A stretch of 20,517 bases of DNA from an uncultured Eubacteriales bacterium. GTDB lineage: Bacteria > Bacillota > Clostridia > Monoglobales > Monoglobaceae. The position numbers were made by a program, and so were the translations under genes. The notes under the pieces are model-generated. The model was not told where the DNA came from and ran no database searches. It saw only the letters and a list, made by a program, of their open reading frames with translations. Shown here piece after piece: positions 1-7,350 of this stretch. Each line of letters begins with the position of its first letter. The stretch's first letter is position 1. The DNA lies in NCBI GenBank assembly GCA_900545865.1, contig URAN01000054.1:1-20517 (forward strand), in the 5' to 3' direction.

Positions 1-1
1 G

Positions 2-58
2 GACGAGATATATAAATATATATTAAAGAAAATTATGCCCGATTCGGGTGAGAAATGA
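2..58 (+). CDS. Possible 3' end of an upstream gene (partial)
   Basis: An open frame runs in from the window edge and ends at TGA 56-58, giving an 18-residue lysine-rich tail ending in PDSGEK. The next gene starts 9 nt later and its ribosome binding site overlaps this stop, which is the usual layout of a tightly packed operon. The piece is too short to assign a family and could be chance, so confidence is low. Confidence 0.35.
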   Translation, partial: DEIYKYILKKIMPDSGEK

Positions 59-67
59 GGAAGAATT

Positions 68-931
68 ATGAATTATATCAATATGGCACAAGAACTCGGA
101 TTCCCGTCCGATACAGTTCACAGAATTGAAGAAATAGAGTCTTATACCGTTCCCGATGAGCTTGCGAACCGGTATTTTTACGGTCGTATGCCGATTAAAG
201 ACGCGCTTGATATTCTAAAACTCGACAAAAGGGATGACATTCATCTGTACGAAAAATATATGCTGTTTTTGCTTGCGTGTGCCGAATATATGAAAGATGA
301 TTATAAAAAGTTCGGCATATCAGACGAGATATATCACGAAACCGCGCTTGACATAAAATATAAATTTGACGAGTGCAAGACCGTTTTCGGCGTGTCGGGC
401 GTATCCGACCCGATGTGGTTTGACGGATTTTTCAGGCTGACCCGATTCGGCATTGGTCGTCTGCAATATGAAAAAATACCGTTTGAGTTTGAGGACTTTA
501 CCAAAGGCGGTCACACGATTGAACACGGCGCGACCGTATATAATTGTCACATTCCGTCATCGGGCGCACTCAGACAAGACGATGTTTTATCATCGTTCAA
601 GGCGGCTTATGAGTTTTTTGAAAATGAACTTTGTGACGGAGTTATGCCGGTAATTTGTTATTCGTGGCTGCTGTTTCCCGAATTGGAGCAAATTCTCGGT
701 GACAAATCAAACATTGTCAAATTCTCAAAGCTGTTCAGCCCGATAAAAGCGATATACCGCAAGGGTTTTTCGAATGCGTGGCGCGTTTTCGGCAAGCCGT
801 ATGAAGGCAGCGGAGCGGATATGCCCAAAGACACATCGATGCAGCGCGCATTTTTAAAACACCTCGATTCGGGGAACTGTTTGGGCATAGGTATCGGTAT
901 GTTATTGTTTGACGGCGAAAAAATATTGTAA
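68..931 (+). CDS. Acyltransferase domain-containing protein (NAT_N / GNAT_C type)
   Basis: The 287-residue soluble protein has no signal peptide or membrane segment. Its architecture matches the clostridial proteins described as having an N-terminal N-acyltransferase domain (about residues 1-120) and a GNAT-like C-terminal domain (about 125-285). The C-terminal half holds the family-like stretches FTKGGHTIEHG and IEHGATVYNCHIPSSG and ends in a glycine-rich GIGIGM segment. I recognise the family from overall pattern, not from a catalytic motif, and the acyl acceptor is unknown. The start is supported by GAGGAA at 57-62, about 6-7 nt before ATG. It sits 9 nt after the stop of a possible upstream gene, so it may be the last gene of an operon entering from the left; a terminator-like hairpin overlaps its stop codon. 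Confidence 0.65.
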   Translation: MNYINMAQELGFPSDTVHRIEEIESYTVPDELANRYFYGRMPIKDALDILKLDKRDDIHLYEKYMLFLLACAEYMKDDYKKFGISDEIYHETALDIKYKFDECKTVFGVSGVSDPMWFDGFFRLTRFGIGRLQYEKIPFEFEDFTKGGHTIEHGATVYNCHIPSSGALRQDDVLSSFKAAYEFFENELCDGVMPVICYSWLLFPELEQILGDKSNIVKFSKLFSPIKAIYRKGFSNAWRVFGKPYEGSGADMPKDTSMQRAFLKHLDSGNCLGIGIGMLLFDGEKIL

Positions 932-939
932 AATTCGCC
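914..939 (+). terminator. Putative intrinsic terminator overlapping the acyltransferase stop
   Basis: GGCGAA (914-919) pairs with TTCGCC (934-939) and is followed by TTTATTTT. The stop codon TAA (929-931) lies in the 14-nt loop. The stem is only 6 bp, so this is a moderate call. Confidence 0.45.
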
Positions 940-988
940 TTTATTTTGCGCTGTGGTTGTAAATACCGTAAAAAACGCGTGTAAATGC

Positions 989-1017
989 TTGACTTAACAA
1001 ATAAATATTGATATAAT
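989..1017 (+). promoter_or_regulatory. Sigma-A promoter of the alaS operon
   Basis: TTGACT at 989-994 and a perfect TATAAT at 1012-1017 are separated by exactly 17 bp. Transcription should begin near 1024, leaving a 5' untranslated leader of about 350 nt before alaS. Confidence 0.8.
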
Positions 1018-1023
1018 AAAAGA

Positions 1024-1375
1024 ATGTTTATCAAAGCGCTTGCCTGCGGCGCGTAACTTACAAGAAAGATTAGCAGGCGGAAAGGCATTGGATTAACGTG
1101 AAAGAAACTTTCACGTTAATGCCTCCGGCGGAATTAATTGCCCGTGCAATCGTCGCAATTCTCCTTTTAACTTGGTTGATTTCTTTGAAACAACCATCGT
1201 TTTAATCGGAGATTGCTCCTCTTTCCCAAAAAATTACGGATAAATCCTTATTTTTCGGGAACCCTTTCGGAAATGCACATGGGCGTTTTAATCTCTTATC
1301 ATTCCTTGCCCTGCGGATAAGAGAAATTTTATTATAATATATATGCCGGTGCAGGGCGGCGGAATGGAGATTAAA
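1024..1375 (+). promoter_or_regulatory. Structured 5' leader of alaS, with possible attenuator
   Basis: No gene is seen here. The leader contains successive hairpins: GCCTGC 1042-1047 with GCAGGC 1073-1078; a perfect 13-bp stem 1092-1104/1108-1120 with loop AAA; GGTTG 1174-1178 with CAACC 1191-1195, extended inside by TTTC/GAAA; TTCCC 1223-1227 with GGGAA 1257-1261, extended by an A/T stem. A terminator-like stem TCTCTTATC 1292-1300 / GATAAGAGA 1316-1324 is followed by AATTTTATT. The loop of that stem (ATTCC 1301-1305, GCCCTGC 1308-1314) can instead pair with GCAGGGC 1351-1357 and GGAAT 1361-1365, covering the alaS ribosome binding site. The layout resembles a T-box leader, common for alaS in Firmicutes, but I find no T-box consensus (GGTGGNACCGCG), so the class is unknown. 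Confidence 0.5.
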
Positions 1376-4006
1376 ATGGAAAAGCTTGGACTTAACGAAA
1401 TAAGAGAGAAATTTCTCTCGTTTTTTGAAAGCAAAGGGCATTTGAGATTGCCGTCATTCCCTCTCGTACCACAGGGTGACGCAAGTCTTTTGCTTATAAA
1501 TGCCGGTATGGCACCTCTCAAACCGTACTTTACGGGAAAGGAAGTTCCGCCGCGCAAGCGTGTGACAACGTGCCAGAAATGTATCAGAACCCCTGACATC
1601 GAATGTGTCGGTCTGACCTCTCGTCACGGAACGTTTTTTGAAATGCTCGGAAACTTTTCTTTCGGTGACTATTTCAAGCACGAGGCGACCGCATGGGCGT
1701 GGGAATTTATCACAAAGGTTTTGGAGATTCCGACCGACCGTCTTTGGGTAAGCGTCTATGAGGACGATGACGAGGCGGTTAAAATCTGGACGGAAGAGGT
1801 TGGCGTTCCCAAAGACCGTATTGTCTATCTCGGCAAAGAGGATAACTTTTGGGAAATAGGCACGGGTCCCTGCGGTCCGTGTTCCGAAATATATTTTGAC
1901 CGCGGCGAAGAGTATGGCTGCGGCAGTCCTGACTGTGCTGTCGGATGTGATTGCGACAGATATGTTGAGTTCTGGAATCTTGTATTTACACAGTTCGACA
2001 AGGACGAAAACGGCGTATATAACAAGCTTGCTCACCCCAATATTGATACGGGTATGGGTCTTGAGCGTATCGCCTGCATTATGCAGGGCGTAACCTCGAT
2101 TTTTGAGGTTGACACAATAAGACGTATTTTGGACAGCGCGGCGGCAATGGTCGGAAAGACATATGGCAATGACAAACAGACGGATATTTCTCTGCGCGTT
2201 ATCACCGACCATGTACGAAGCACCGTGTTTATGGTTTCGGACGGAATTTTGCCGTCCAATGAGGGCAGGGGTTATGTTCTGCGCCGTTTGCTCAGACGTG
2301 CGGCAAGACACGGACGTCTGCTCGGTCTTAAAGATGCGTTTTTGTACAAGCTCGCCAAGGTTGTTGCCGATGAATCAAAGACGGCATATCCCGAGCTTGA
2401 AAGCAATTTTGAATATATAGAAAAGGTTATAAAAACCGAAGAAGAACGCTTTGATGAAACAATCGACCAGGGCATCTCCATTCTTTCGGATTATACGGCA
2501 CAGCTCAAAGCGGACGAAAAGACCGAATTATCGGGTGAAAATGCGTTCAAACTCTATGACACATACGGTTTTCCGATAGACCTCACGAAAGAAATTCTCG
2601 CCGAGGATGGATTTACCGTTGACGAAGACGGATTTGCAAAGCTTATGGACGAACAGCGCGACAAGGCACGCCGTGCGCGCGGAGATATGGAGGGCGAAGC
2701 GTGGAAAGAGGATATCTTTGCGGCAGAGCCTGCAACCGAATTTGACGGCTATACCGAAACAAAAATCAATGCGAATGTTTTGGGTATCGGCAAGGACGGC
2801 GAGCGTGTTGACTCGGCAAGTGAGGGTGACGAAATAACGGTTGTTCTCGACAGAACGCCTTTCTATGCGGAAAGCGGCGGTCAGGTCGGCGATACGGGTG
2901 TTATCACAACATCATCGGCAACGGTCGACGTTCTCGATACAAAGAAAAGAAACGGAAAGTTCCTGCACCTTTGCAAGGTTCAAAGCGGTGTTATATCGGT
3001 CGGTGCCGGCGTGACCTGTGAGATAGATAACAAACGCAGAGAGGCGATAAGACGCAATCACTCGGCGGCTCATTTGCTTCAGGCGGCACTCAAAAAGACC
3101 CTCGGCAACCACGTTGCACAAGCAGGTTCTTATGTCGATGACGAAAAGATGAGATTTGACTTTTCGCATTTTGCGGCAATGACGGCGGAGGAACTCGCCG
3201 AGGTTGAATCAACGGTAAATGCAATGATTTTTGCCGATGCGAAAATAGACTGTGCCGAAATGAGCCTTGATGATGCTAAAAAACTCGGTGCAACCGCTCT
3301 GTTCAGCGAAAAGTACGGAAACGTTGTACGCGTTGTCAAAATGGGTGATTTCAGCCTTGAATTATGCGGCGGAACTCACGCGGCGTCAACGGGCAAGCTC
3401 GGTTTGTTCAAGATAACGTCCGAGAGCGGCGTTGCCGCAGGCGTTCGCCGAATTGAGGCTGTAACGGGCGAAGGCGTTATCCGTCTGATTAACGAAAAAC
3501 AAGCATTGATAGACCGCACAGCGGCTGTTATGAAAATAAAGAGCGCGAACGAAATCGATACAAGAGCCGAGGCTCTTGTTGCCGAGAATAAGGAATTGGA
3601 ACGTCAGCGCGAACAGCTTACCGATAGGTTGGCGGCAATGCGTACAAAGAATATGATGGCAGGGGTTAAGCACCTGAACGGTGTGAATATCCTCACCGCA
3701 CAGCTTGACGGTGTAAGTGCGGCAAACCTCAAAACCGTTGCCGATAACGCAAAGGCTCAAATGACATCGGGTGTTATCGTCCTCGTATCGACCGACAATG
3801 ACAAGATTACATTTGTGGCGATGGCAATGCCCGAGGCTGTCGAAAAAGGTGTACATTGCGGCAAAATCATAAAAGAAATTACCGCAATCTGCGGCGGACG
3901 CGGCGGCGGCAAGCCCGATATGGCACAGGGCGGCGGTACAGATGCACTCAAGATTGATGACGCACTCGCCAAGGTTGATGAAATCGTTTCGGATATGATT
4001 AAATAG
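1376..4006 (+). CDS. alaS: Alanine--tRNA ligase
   Basis: Cytoplasmic class II aminoacyl-tRNA synthetase that charges tRNA-Ala and hydrolyses mischarged Ser/Gly-tRNA. At 876 residues it matches the full bacterial form: N-terminal catalytic domain (opening GLNEIREKFLSFFESKGH, then TFFEMLGNFSFGDYFK), tRNA-recognition domain, editing domain and C-Ala domain. The editing-site zinc ligands are present as HSAAH (562-566) and CGGTH (664-668), the same spacing as E. coli H564/H568/C666/H670. The C-Ala domain ends in the usual GGRGGGKPDMAQGGG. I chose ATG 1376 because GGAG (1366-1369) lies 6 nt upstream and the protein then starts MEKLGLNEI as in relatives; in-frame ATGs at 1364 and 1343 would add 4 or 11 residues. 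First gene of a tight operon, 13 nt before the next gene. Confidence 0.97.
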   Translation: MEKLGLNEIREKFLSFFESKGHLRLPSFPLVPQGDASLLLINAGMAPLKPYFTGKEVPPRKRVTTCQKCIRTPDIECVGLTSRHGTFFEMLGNFSFGDYFKHEATAWAWEFITKVLEIPTDRLWVSVYEDDDEAVKIWTEEVGVPKDRIVYLGKEDNFWEIGTGPCGPCSEIYFDRGEEYGCGSPDCAVGCDCDRYVEFWNLVFTQFDKDENGVYNKLAHPNIDTGMGLERIACIMQGVTSIFEVDTIRRILDSAAAMVGKTYGNDKQTDISLRVITDHVRSTVFMVSDGILPSNEGRGYVLRRLLRRAARHGRLLGLKDAFLYKLAKVVADESKTAYPELESNFEYIEKVIKTEEERFDETIDQGISILSDYTAQLKADEKTELSGENAFKLYDTYGFPIDLTKEILAEDGFTVDEDGFAKLMDEQRDKARRARGDMEGEAWKEDIFAAEPATEFDGYTETKINANVLGIGKDGERVDSASEGDEITVVLDRTPFYAESGGQVGDTGVITTSSATVDVLDTKKRNGKFLHLCKVQSGVISVGAGVTCEIDNKRREAIRRNHSAAHLLQAALKKTLGNHVAQAGSYVDDEKMRFDFSHFAAMTAEELAEVESTVNAMIFADAKIDCAEMSLDDAKKLGATALFSEKYGNVVRVVKMGDFSLELCGGTHAASTGKLGLFKITSESGVAAGVRRIEAVTGEGVIRLINEKQALIDRTAAVMKIKSANEIDTRAEALVAENKELERQREQLTDRLAAMRTKNMMAGVKHLNGVNILTAQLDGVSAANLKTVADNAKAQMTSGVIVLVSTDNDKITFVAMAMPEAVEKGVHCGKIIKEITAICGGRGGGKPDMAQGGGTDALKIDDALAKVDEIVSDMIK

Positions 4007-4019
4007 GAGGGGCAAAGCT

Positions 4020-4892
4020 ATGAATTACAGCTATAGATTTATGCGTTTCCCGGGCGGCAAGCCAAAAGCCGTCACATTCAGCTATGACGATGCCACAAAG
4101 TTTGACAAGCCTTTTGTCGGGATACTCGACAAATACGGAATGAAATGCACGTTTAACATTCCGAGTTCATGGATTTCAAAGCAAAGTGTGGGTGCAGACC
4201 ACTTGACCGATGATGAAATCAGAACATTATTATGTGACGGTGGCCATGAGATTGCGGTGCATTGTGCGCATCACAGAGCACCGGGACAATTCAAGCCGAT
4301 TGAGATTATAAAAGATGTTCTTGAAAACAGGCTTGAACTCGAAAAGATTACCGGCGGTATCGTTCGTGGTATGGCATATCCGAACAGCGGTATCACAAAG
4401 ATGGAAAACGGCCTGTCTTACGAGAATATAAAAAGTTATCTGAGCGATTTGGATATTGCGTATTCGCGCACACTGGACGGCGACAATGATTCGTTCGCTA
4501 TGCCGAATGACTGGCACGCGTGGATGCCGACGGCGCATCATGTGAACCCAAAGGTGTTTGAATACATCGAAAAGTTTGTTGCGTTCGATCCGACGAAGGT
4601 CTATTTATCGAGTCGTTCGCCGAGATTATTCTATCTTTGGGGTCACAGCTATGAATTTGACCGCGACAATAATTGGGACAGACTCGAAAAGATTTGTGGG
4701 ATGCTCGGCGGCAAGGCCGATACATGGTACGCGACCAATATCGAAATATACGATTATACAATGGCGTATAACTCGCTTGTATACAGCGCGGACGCGTCAA
4801 AGATATATAACCCGACACTAAAAGAGGTTTGGTTTGAGACAGACAGCAAAATCTATTCCGTCAAGTCGGGCGAAACATTGGATTTAGGATAA
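4020..4892 (+). CDS. Polysaccharide deacetylase (NodB-like) family protein
   Basis: The 290-residue protein has the NodB-homology layout of metal-dependent carbohydrate esterase 4 enzymes. Motif 1 is TFSYDDA, with the general base and metal-ligand aspartates at D23/D24. Motif 2 is HEIAVHCAHH, with the H81-x3-H85 metal ligands. A motif-3-like VRGMAYPNSG follows near residue 115, and a WxH histidine (LWGHSYEF) near 205 may be the late catalytic histidine. There is no signal peptide or transmembrane segment, unlike typical peptidoglycan deacetylases, so a cytoplasmic substrate is likely; the substrate is not known. A strong AGGAGG (4005-4010) lies 9 nt before ATG. It sits 13 nt after alaS and 18 nt before the HIT gene, so the three are probably co-transcribed. 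Confidence 0.85.
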   Translation: MNYSYRFMRFPGGKPKAVTFSYDDATKFDKPFVGILDKYGMKCTFNIPSSWISKQSVGADHLTDDEIRTLLCDGGHEIAVHCAHHRAPGQFKPIEIIKDVLENRLELEKITGGIVRGMAYPNSGITKMENGLSYENIKSYLSDLDIAYSRTLDGDNDSFAMPNDWHAWMPTAHHVNPKVFEYIEKFVAFDPTKVYLSSRSPRLFYLWGHSYEFDRDNNWDRLEKICGMLGGKADTWYATNIEIYDYTMAYNSLVYSADASKIYNPTLKEVWFETDSKIYSVKSGETLDLG

Positions 4893-4910
4893 AAAGGAGG
4901 CAAAAAACAT

Positions 4911-5255
4911 ATGGATGATTGCTTATTTTGTAAGATAATAAACGGCGAAATCCCGTCAACAAAGGTTTATGAGGATGACACCGTTTATGCATTCAATGAC
5001 ATTGAGCCGCAAGCCCCGATACACATTATCATTGTGCCAAAGGCGCATATCGCATCGGCGAACGAGCTTGATGATAATAACGCGGCGGTGGTCGGACATA
5101 TCTTTGCCGTTGCGGCAAAGCTCGCCGATGAAATGGGCTTTGCAAAAGACGGCTGGAGAATTGTCAATAACTGCGGTGTTGCCGGCGGTCAGACGGTAGG
5201 ACACCTGCACTTTCACCTGCTCGCCGGTCGGAATCTCGGCTGGCCTCCGGGCTGA
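4911..5255 (+). CDS. HIT (histidine triad) family nucleotide-binding protein, HINT type
   Basis: A 114-residue soluble protein with the full HINT architecture. It opens DDCLFCKIINGEIPS, with the C-x2-C pair at residues 4 and 7. The mid-region is AYAFNDIEP-like (here VYAFNDIEPQAPIHIIIVPK). The catalytic triad is HLHFHLL, with H98, H100 and H102, and it ends GRNLGWPPG. The family hydrolyses purine nucleoside phosphoramidates and aminoacyl-adenylates. Placement behind alaS fits the reported activity of HINT proteins on aminoacyl-AMP made by tRNA synthetases, though that link is inference. AAGGAGG lies about 8 nt upstream of ATG. It is the last gene of the alaS operon, closed by a strong terminator at 5269-5298. 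Confidence 0.95.
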   Translation: MDDCLFCKIINGEIPSTKVYEDDTVYAFNDIEPQAPIHIIIVPKAHIASANELDDNNAAVVGHIFAVAAKLADEMGFAKDGWRIVNNCGVAGGQTVGHLHFHLLAGRNLGWPPG

Positions 5256-5268
5256 TAAAGACGTATTT

Positions 5269-5298
5269 AACCCCTCGGACATTCTTGTCTGTGGGGTT
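5269..5298 (+). terminator. Intrinsic terminator of the alaS operon
   Basis: AACCCC (5269-5274) pairs with GGGGTT (5293-5298). After one T-T mismatch the stem continues as CGGAC with GTCTG around a small loop. ATTTTG follows. Confidence 0.8.
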
Positions 5299-5630
5299 AT
5301 TTTGCATTTAATACAATTTTTGAAAAAGGTGATATAATGACAACAAAAGACAAGATTAAAATCCGCACGGCGAAAATCCGCCGAAAGTAATACCTTTTTC
5401 GCAAATTCCAAGCCCAAACGATGTTGAATAATCACACATAAATATATATTTGCAATGACTTGGTAAAAACATTATCCGAAAGATAACCTGATATTAGTTA
5501 TCCGAACGGGTTGCTTTTTTATTTGACCCAAAAACATAGAACGGTCATTTTATGCGATAATAAAACGGTTATTCGATTTTATTGAATCCTGTATCAAAAA
5601 TAAATTTTTTATAAACATTCGCACAAACTA
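5299..5630. other. Intergenic stretch with possible decayed coding remnant
   Basis: No convincing gene. A 17-codon ORF at 5337-5390 has an AAGGTGA ribosome binding site but encodes only a basic peptide with no recognised family. Another frame reads through this point into a short tail PPKVIPFSQIPSPNDVE ending near 5431, which could be the remains of a lost gene. A terminator-like structure sits at 5472-5518. The rest is AT-rich and unremarkable. Confidence 0.35.
5472..5518 (+). terminator. Terminator-like hairpin with a competing stem
   Basis: GATAAC (5482-5487) can pair with GTTATC (5497-5502), or its GATAA can pair with TTATC (5472-5476). AACC (5485-5488) can also pair with GGTT (5509-5512), and GCTTTTTT follows. 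TTATCCGAA occurs twice, at 5472 and 5498. This may be an old attenuator or terminator that has lost its gene. Confidence 0.4.
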
Positions 5631-5677
5631 TTGACATACGGGATTTATTGTATTACAATGTTGCTAATAACCATTAG
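5631..5677 (+). promoter_or_regulatory. TetR-gene promoter with candidate operator
   Basis: A perfect TTGACA (5631-5636) and TACAAT (5654-5659) are 17 bp apart. Just after the -10 box lies the dyad CTAAT (5664-5668) / ATTAG (5673-5677), centred close to the expected start of transcription. Its position and AT-rich sequence suit binding by the TetR-family protein encoded 16 nt downstream, implying autorepression. That link is inference. Confidence 0.7.
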
Positions 5678-5692
5678 TTAAAGGCGGGTATT

Positions 5693-6352
5693 ATGAAAAG
5701 AGAAAATACAAAAGACAAAATCCTCGAAAAAGCTCTTGAACTTTTTTCGGCGAACGGATATGATTCGGTAAGCGTGGGCGAAATCGCAAGAGCGGTGGGG
5801 ATAAAAGCGCCGTCGATTTATAATCATTATCCGAGCAAACAGGCGATTTTTGACGCAATCGTGAAAGAAACCGCAGAGCGGTATGAAAAGTTTACAAACG
5901 ATATTGACATACACGTTCAAAATGCAGATGCGGACACGGATGTTTTTTCGAACATAACCGAGGAATTTTTAATACAAAAGGTGCGCAGCATTTTTCTGTA
6001 TAGTCTGCACGACAACGCAATAAGCCGCTTTCGCAGGATGATGACGATTGAACAGTTCCGTTCGGCAGAGCTGTCGGAGCTTTATACAAATCGGTATGTC
6101 AAAAGGCTTGTTGACTATCATTCGGGGATTTTTAAAAACCTTATTTCGAACGGCGAAATCATAGACGAAAATACCGAGACGCTTGCGCTTATGTATGTTT
6201 CGCCAATTTTGACCCTGCTCGGCATATGCGACCGACAGCCCGAAAAAGAGGACGAATGTCTCAAAAGGCTTGACGCGCATATTCGTATGTTTTATGAATC
6301 GGTCAACACAGGCGAGCGCGGCAACAAAAGAAAAGGCGATAAAAAAGCTTGA
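5693..6352 (+). CDS. TetR/AcrR family transcriptional regulator
   Basis: 219 residues with a classic N-terminal TetR helix-turn-helix at about residues 8-54: KILEKALELFSANGYDSVSV, then IARAVGIKAPSIYNHYPSK. The rest is a helical ligand-binding domain of no recognised ligand. A weak AAGG lies about 8 nt before ATG. The gene has its own strong promoter and a candidate operator at the start of transcription. The last ~14 residues (from NTGERGN) are oddly basic and hydrophilic. They are read out of frame across sequence that, one frame over, encodes an M13 peptidase remnant. The natural C-terminus was therefore probably lost or extended by a deletion joining the two genes. The DNA-binding domain is intact and the protein is likely functional. 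Confidence 0.9.
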   Translation: MKRENTKDKILEKALELFSANGYDSVSVGEIARAVGIKAPSIYNHYPSKQAIFDAIVKETAERYEKFTNDIDIHVQNADADTDVFSNITEEFLIQKVRSIFLYSLHDNAISRFRRMMTIEQFRSAELSELYTNRYVKRLVDYHSGIFKNLISNGEIIDENTETLALMYVSPILTLLGICDRQPEKEDECLKRLDAHIRMFYESVNTGERGNKRKGDKKA

Positions 6353-6596
6353 CAGTATGAATATAAAAATCGGATACCCCGATTATCAAAAGCTTTATCG
6401 TTCTATGGCGAACGCATGGGCAAGCACAAAAACACGTGAGTACGCAAAGTATATAAGAGGTATCGATGTTCATTCCGAGGATAAGCTGCGTGTAAACCGC
6501 GTGGTTGTCAATTGTGACGAATTTTATCGTGCGTTCGGTATAACCGAAAAAGACGGAATGTGGACGGCACCCGAGGACAGAATTAAAATATGGTAG
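6306..6596 (+). pseudogene. Remnant of an M13 family (neprilysin/PepO-like) metallopeptidase
   Basis: This frame overlaps the 3' end of the TetR gene. It encodes ATKEKAIKKLDSMNIKIGYPD, matching the conserved K-x2-A-x2-KL-x-IGYPD region that precedes the catalytic core in M13 enzymes. It then jumps directly to the extreme C-terminus of the family: DVHSEDKLRVN, then NCDEFYRAFG, then DGMWTAPEDRIKIW with the conserved terminal tryptophan. Roughly 200 residues in between are gone, including the zinc motifs HExxH and ExxxD, so no peptidase activity is possible. The internal deletion is in frame. The best internal ATG (6357) has no ribosome binding site, so I treat the piece as a pseudogene rather than a small protein. 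Confidence 0.8.
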
Positions 6597-6605
6597 GTGA
6601 AAAAT

Positions 6606-7292
6606 ATGAATATTACTCTTATAAAAGCAACGGCGAGAAAGAACAGCAGCACGGTCAACGCCGCAAAATATTTTATATCAAGGCTAAACGATGTCGGCGA
6701 GGTGTATGAGTTCACCCTGCCCGATGATATGCCGCATATCTGCCGCGGATGTTATGCGTGCCTTTACGGAAATGAGGATAAGTGCGGCGGTGCGGAATAT
6801 CTAAAACCGATTAATGCTGCAATGGAAAAATCTCGGCTTATAATATTCTGCTGTCCCGTTTGGTGCTTTCACGCACCGGGGCAAATAAAGTCGTTTTTGG
6901 ACCATTACGGATTCAGGTGGCTTGTTCACCGCCCGAATTTTGATATGATGAACAAACAGGCGGTAATTATCACAACGGCGGGCGGTGGTGGCTTAAAATC
7001 CGCCGCAAAGGATATAAAGGACAGTATGGATTATTGGGGTGTGGCGAGAACGCATATCGTTGCACAGTCGGTGTGGGGATATTTCTGGAACGATATGCCC
7101 GAAAAGTTCAAAATCGAATTTATAAAAAAGCTCGACAAAACGGCGGCAATGGTCGAAAGATGTGCAAAAAATTTAAAGCCGTCTTTAAAGGTCAAAGCGC
7201 TTTATAAGATGTTTTTAAAGCTGCATCTGAACGATAAGCTGTGGAAGATTGACAACGAATATTGGCAAGAGCATAAGGAAAAGCGAAATTAG
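6606..7292 (+). CDS. Flavodoxin-fold NAD(P)H-dependent oxidoreductase (FMN reductase-like)
   Basis: The 228-residue soluble protein has a flavodoxin-like fold. It opens with a beta strand and phosphate-binding loop (ITLIKATARKNSSTVNAA), followed by a cysteine-rich turn CRGCYACLYG, then FCCPVWCFHAPGQIKSFLD, the usual second FMN contact of this family. Later comes VIITTAGGGG. The fold implies FMN binding and NAD(P)H-linked reduction of quinones or similar acceptors. The C-terminal ~50 residues are basic and not assigned. I chose ATG 6606, which has AGGTG 6 nt upstream; a GTG at 6597 would add three residues but overlaps that site. It follows the M13 remnant directly and may be transcribed from the TetR promoter, so it could be the regulator's target. 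Confidence 0.8.
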   Translation: MNITLIKATARKNSSTVNAAKYFISRLNDVGEVYEFTLPDDMPHICRGCYACLYGNEDKCGGAEYLKPINAAMEKSRLIIFCCPVWCFHAPGQIKSFLDHYGFRWLVHRPNFDMMNKQAVIITTAGGGGLKSAAKDIKDSMDYWGVARTHIVAQSVWGYFWNDMPEKFKIEFIKKLDKTAAMVERCAKNLKPSLKVKALYKMFLKLHLNDKLWKIDNEYWQEHKEKRN

Positions 7293-7350
7293 GCTGTACA
7301 TATGTTTGCAAAATACAGACTCGGATGCGATTTAAAAAAGGAGAAAGTTT

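Noticed and set aside
1343..1375. Longer alaS start at ATG 1343
   Set aside because: It would add 11 residues absent from the family and has no ribosome binding site; ATG 1376 has GGAG at the right distance.
1024..1375. Canonical T-box riboswitch for alaS
   Set aside because: Position and length fit, but the conserved GGTGGNACCGCG bulge region and matching antiterminator are not found.
1454..2311. Long open frame on the minus strand inside alaS
   Set aside because: It lies wholly inside a certain alaS coding region, has no ribosome binding site or recognisable family, and its composition is what the complement of the alaS codons gives.
4956..5435. Minus-strand ORF of 159 codons across the HIT gene
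   Set aside because: It is antisense to a clear HIT gene and its terminator, and has no family features.
6270..6305. ATG at 6270 as the start of a real small protein carrying the M13 tail
   Set aside because: The first ~12 codons are simply the TetR gene in another frame, there is no ribosome binding site, and the product lacks all catalytic parts of M13.
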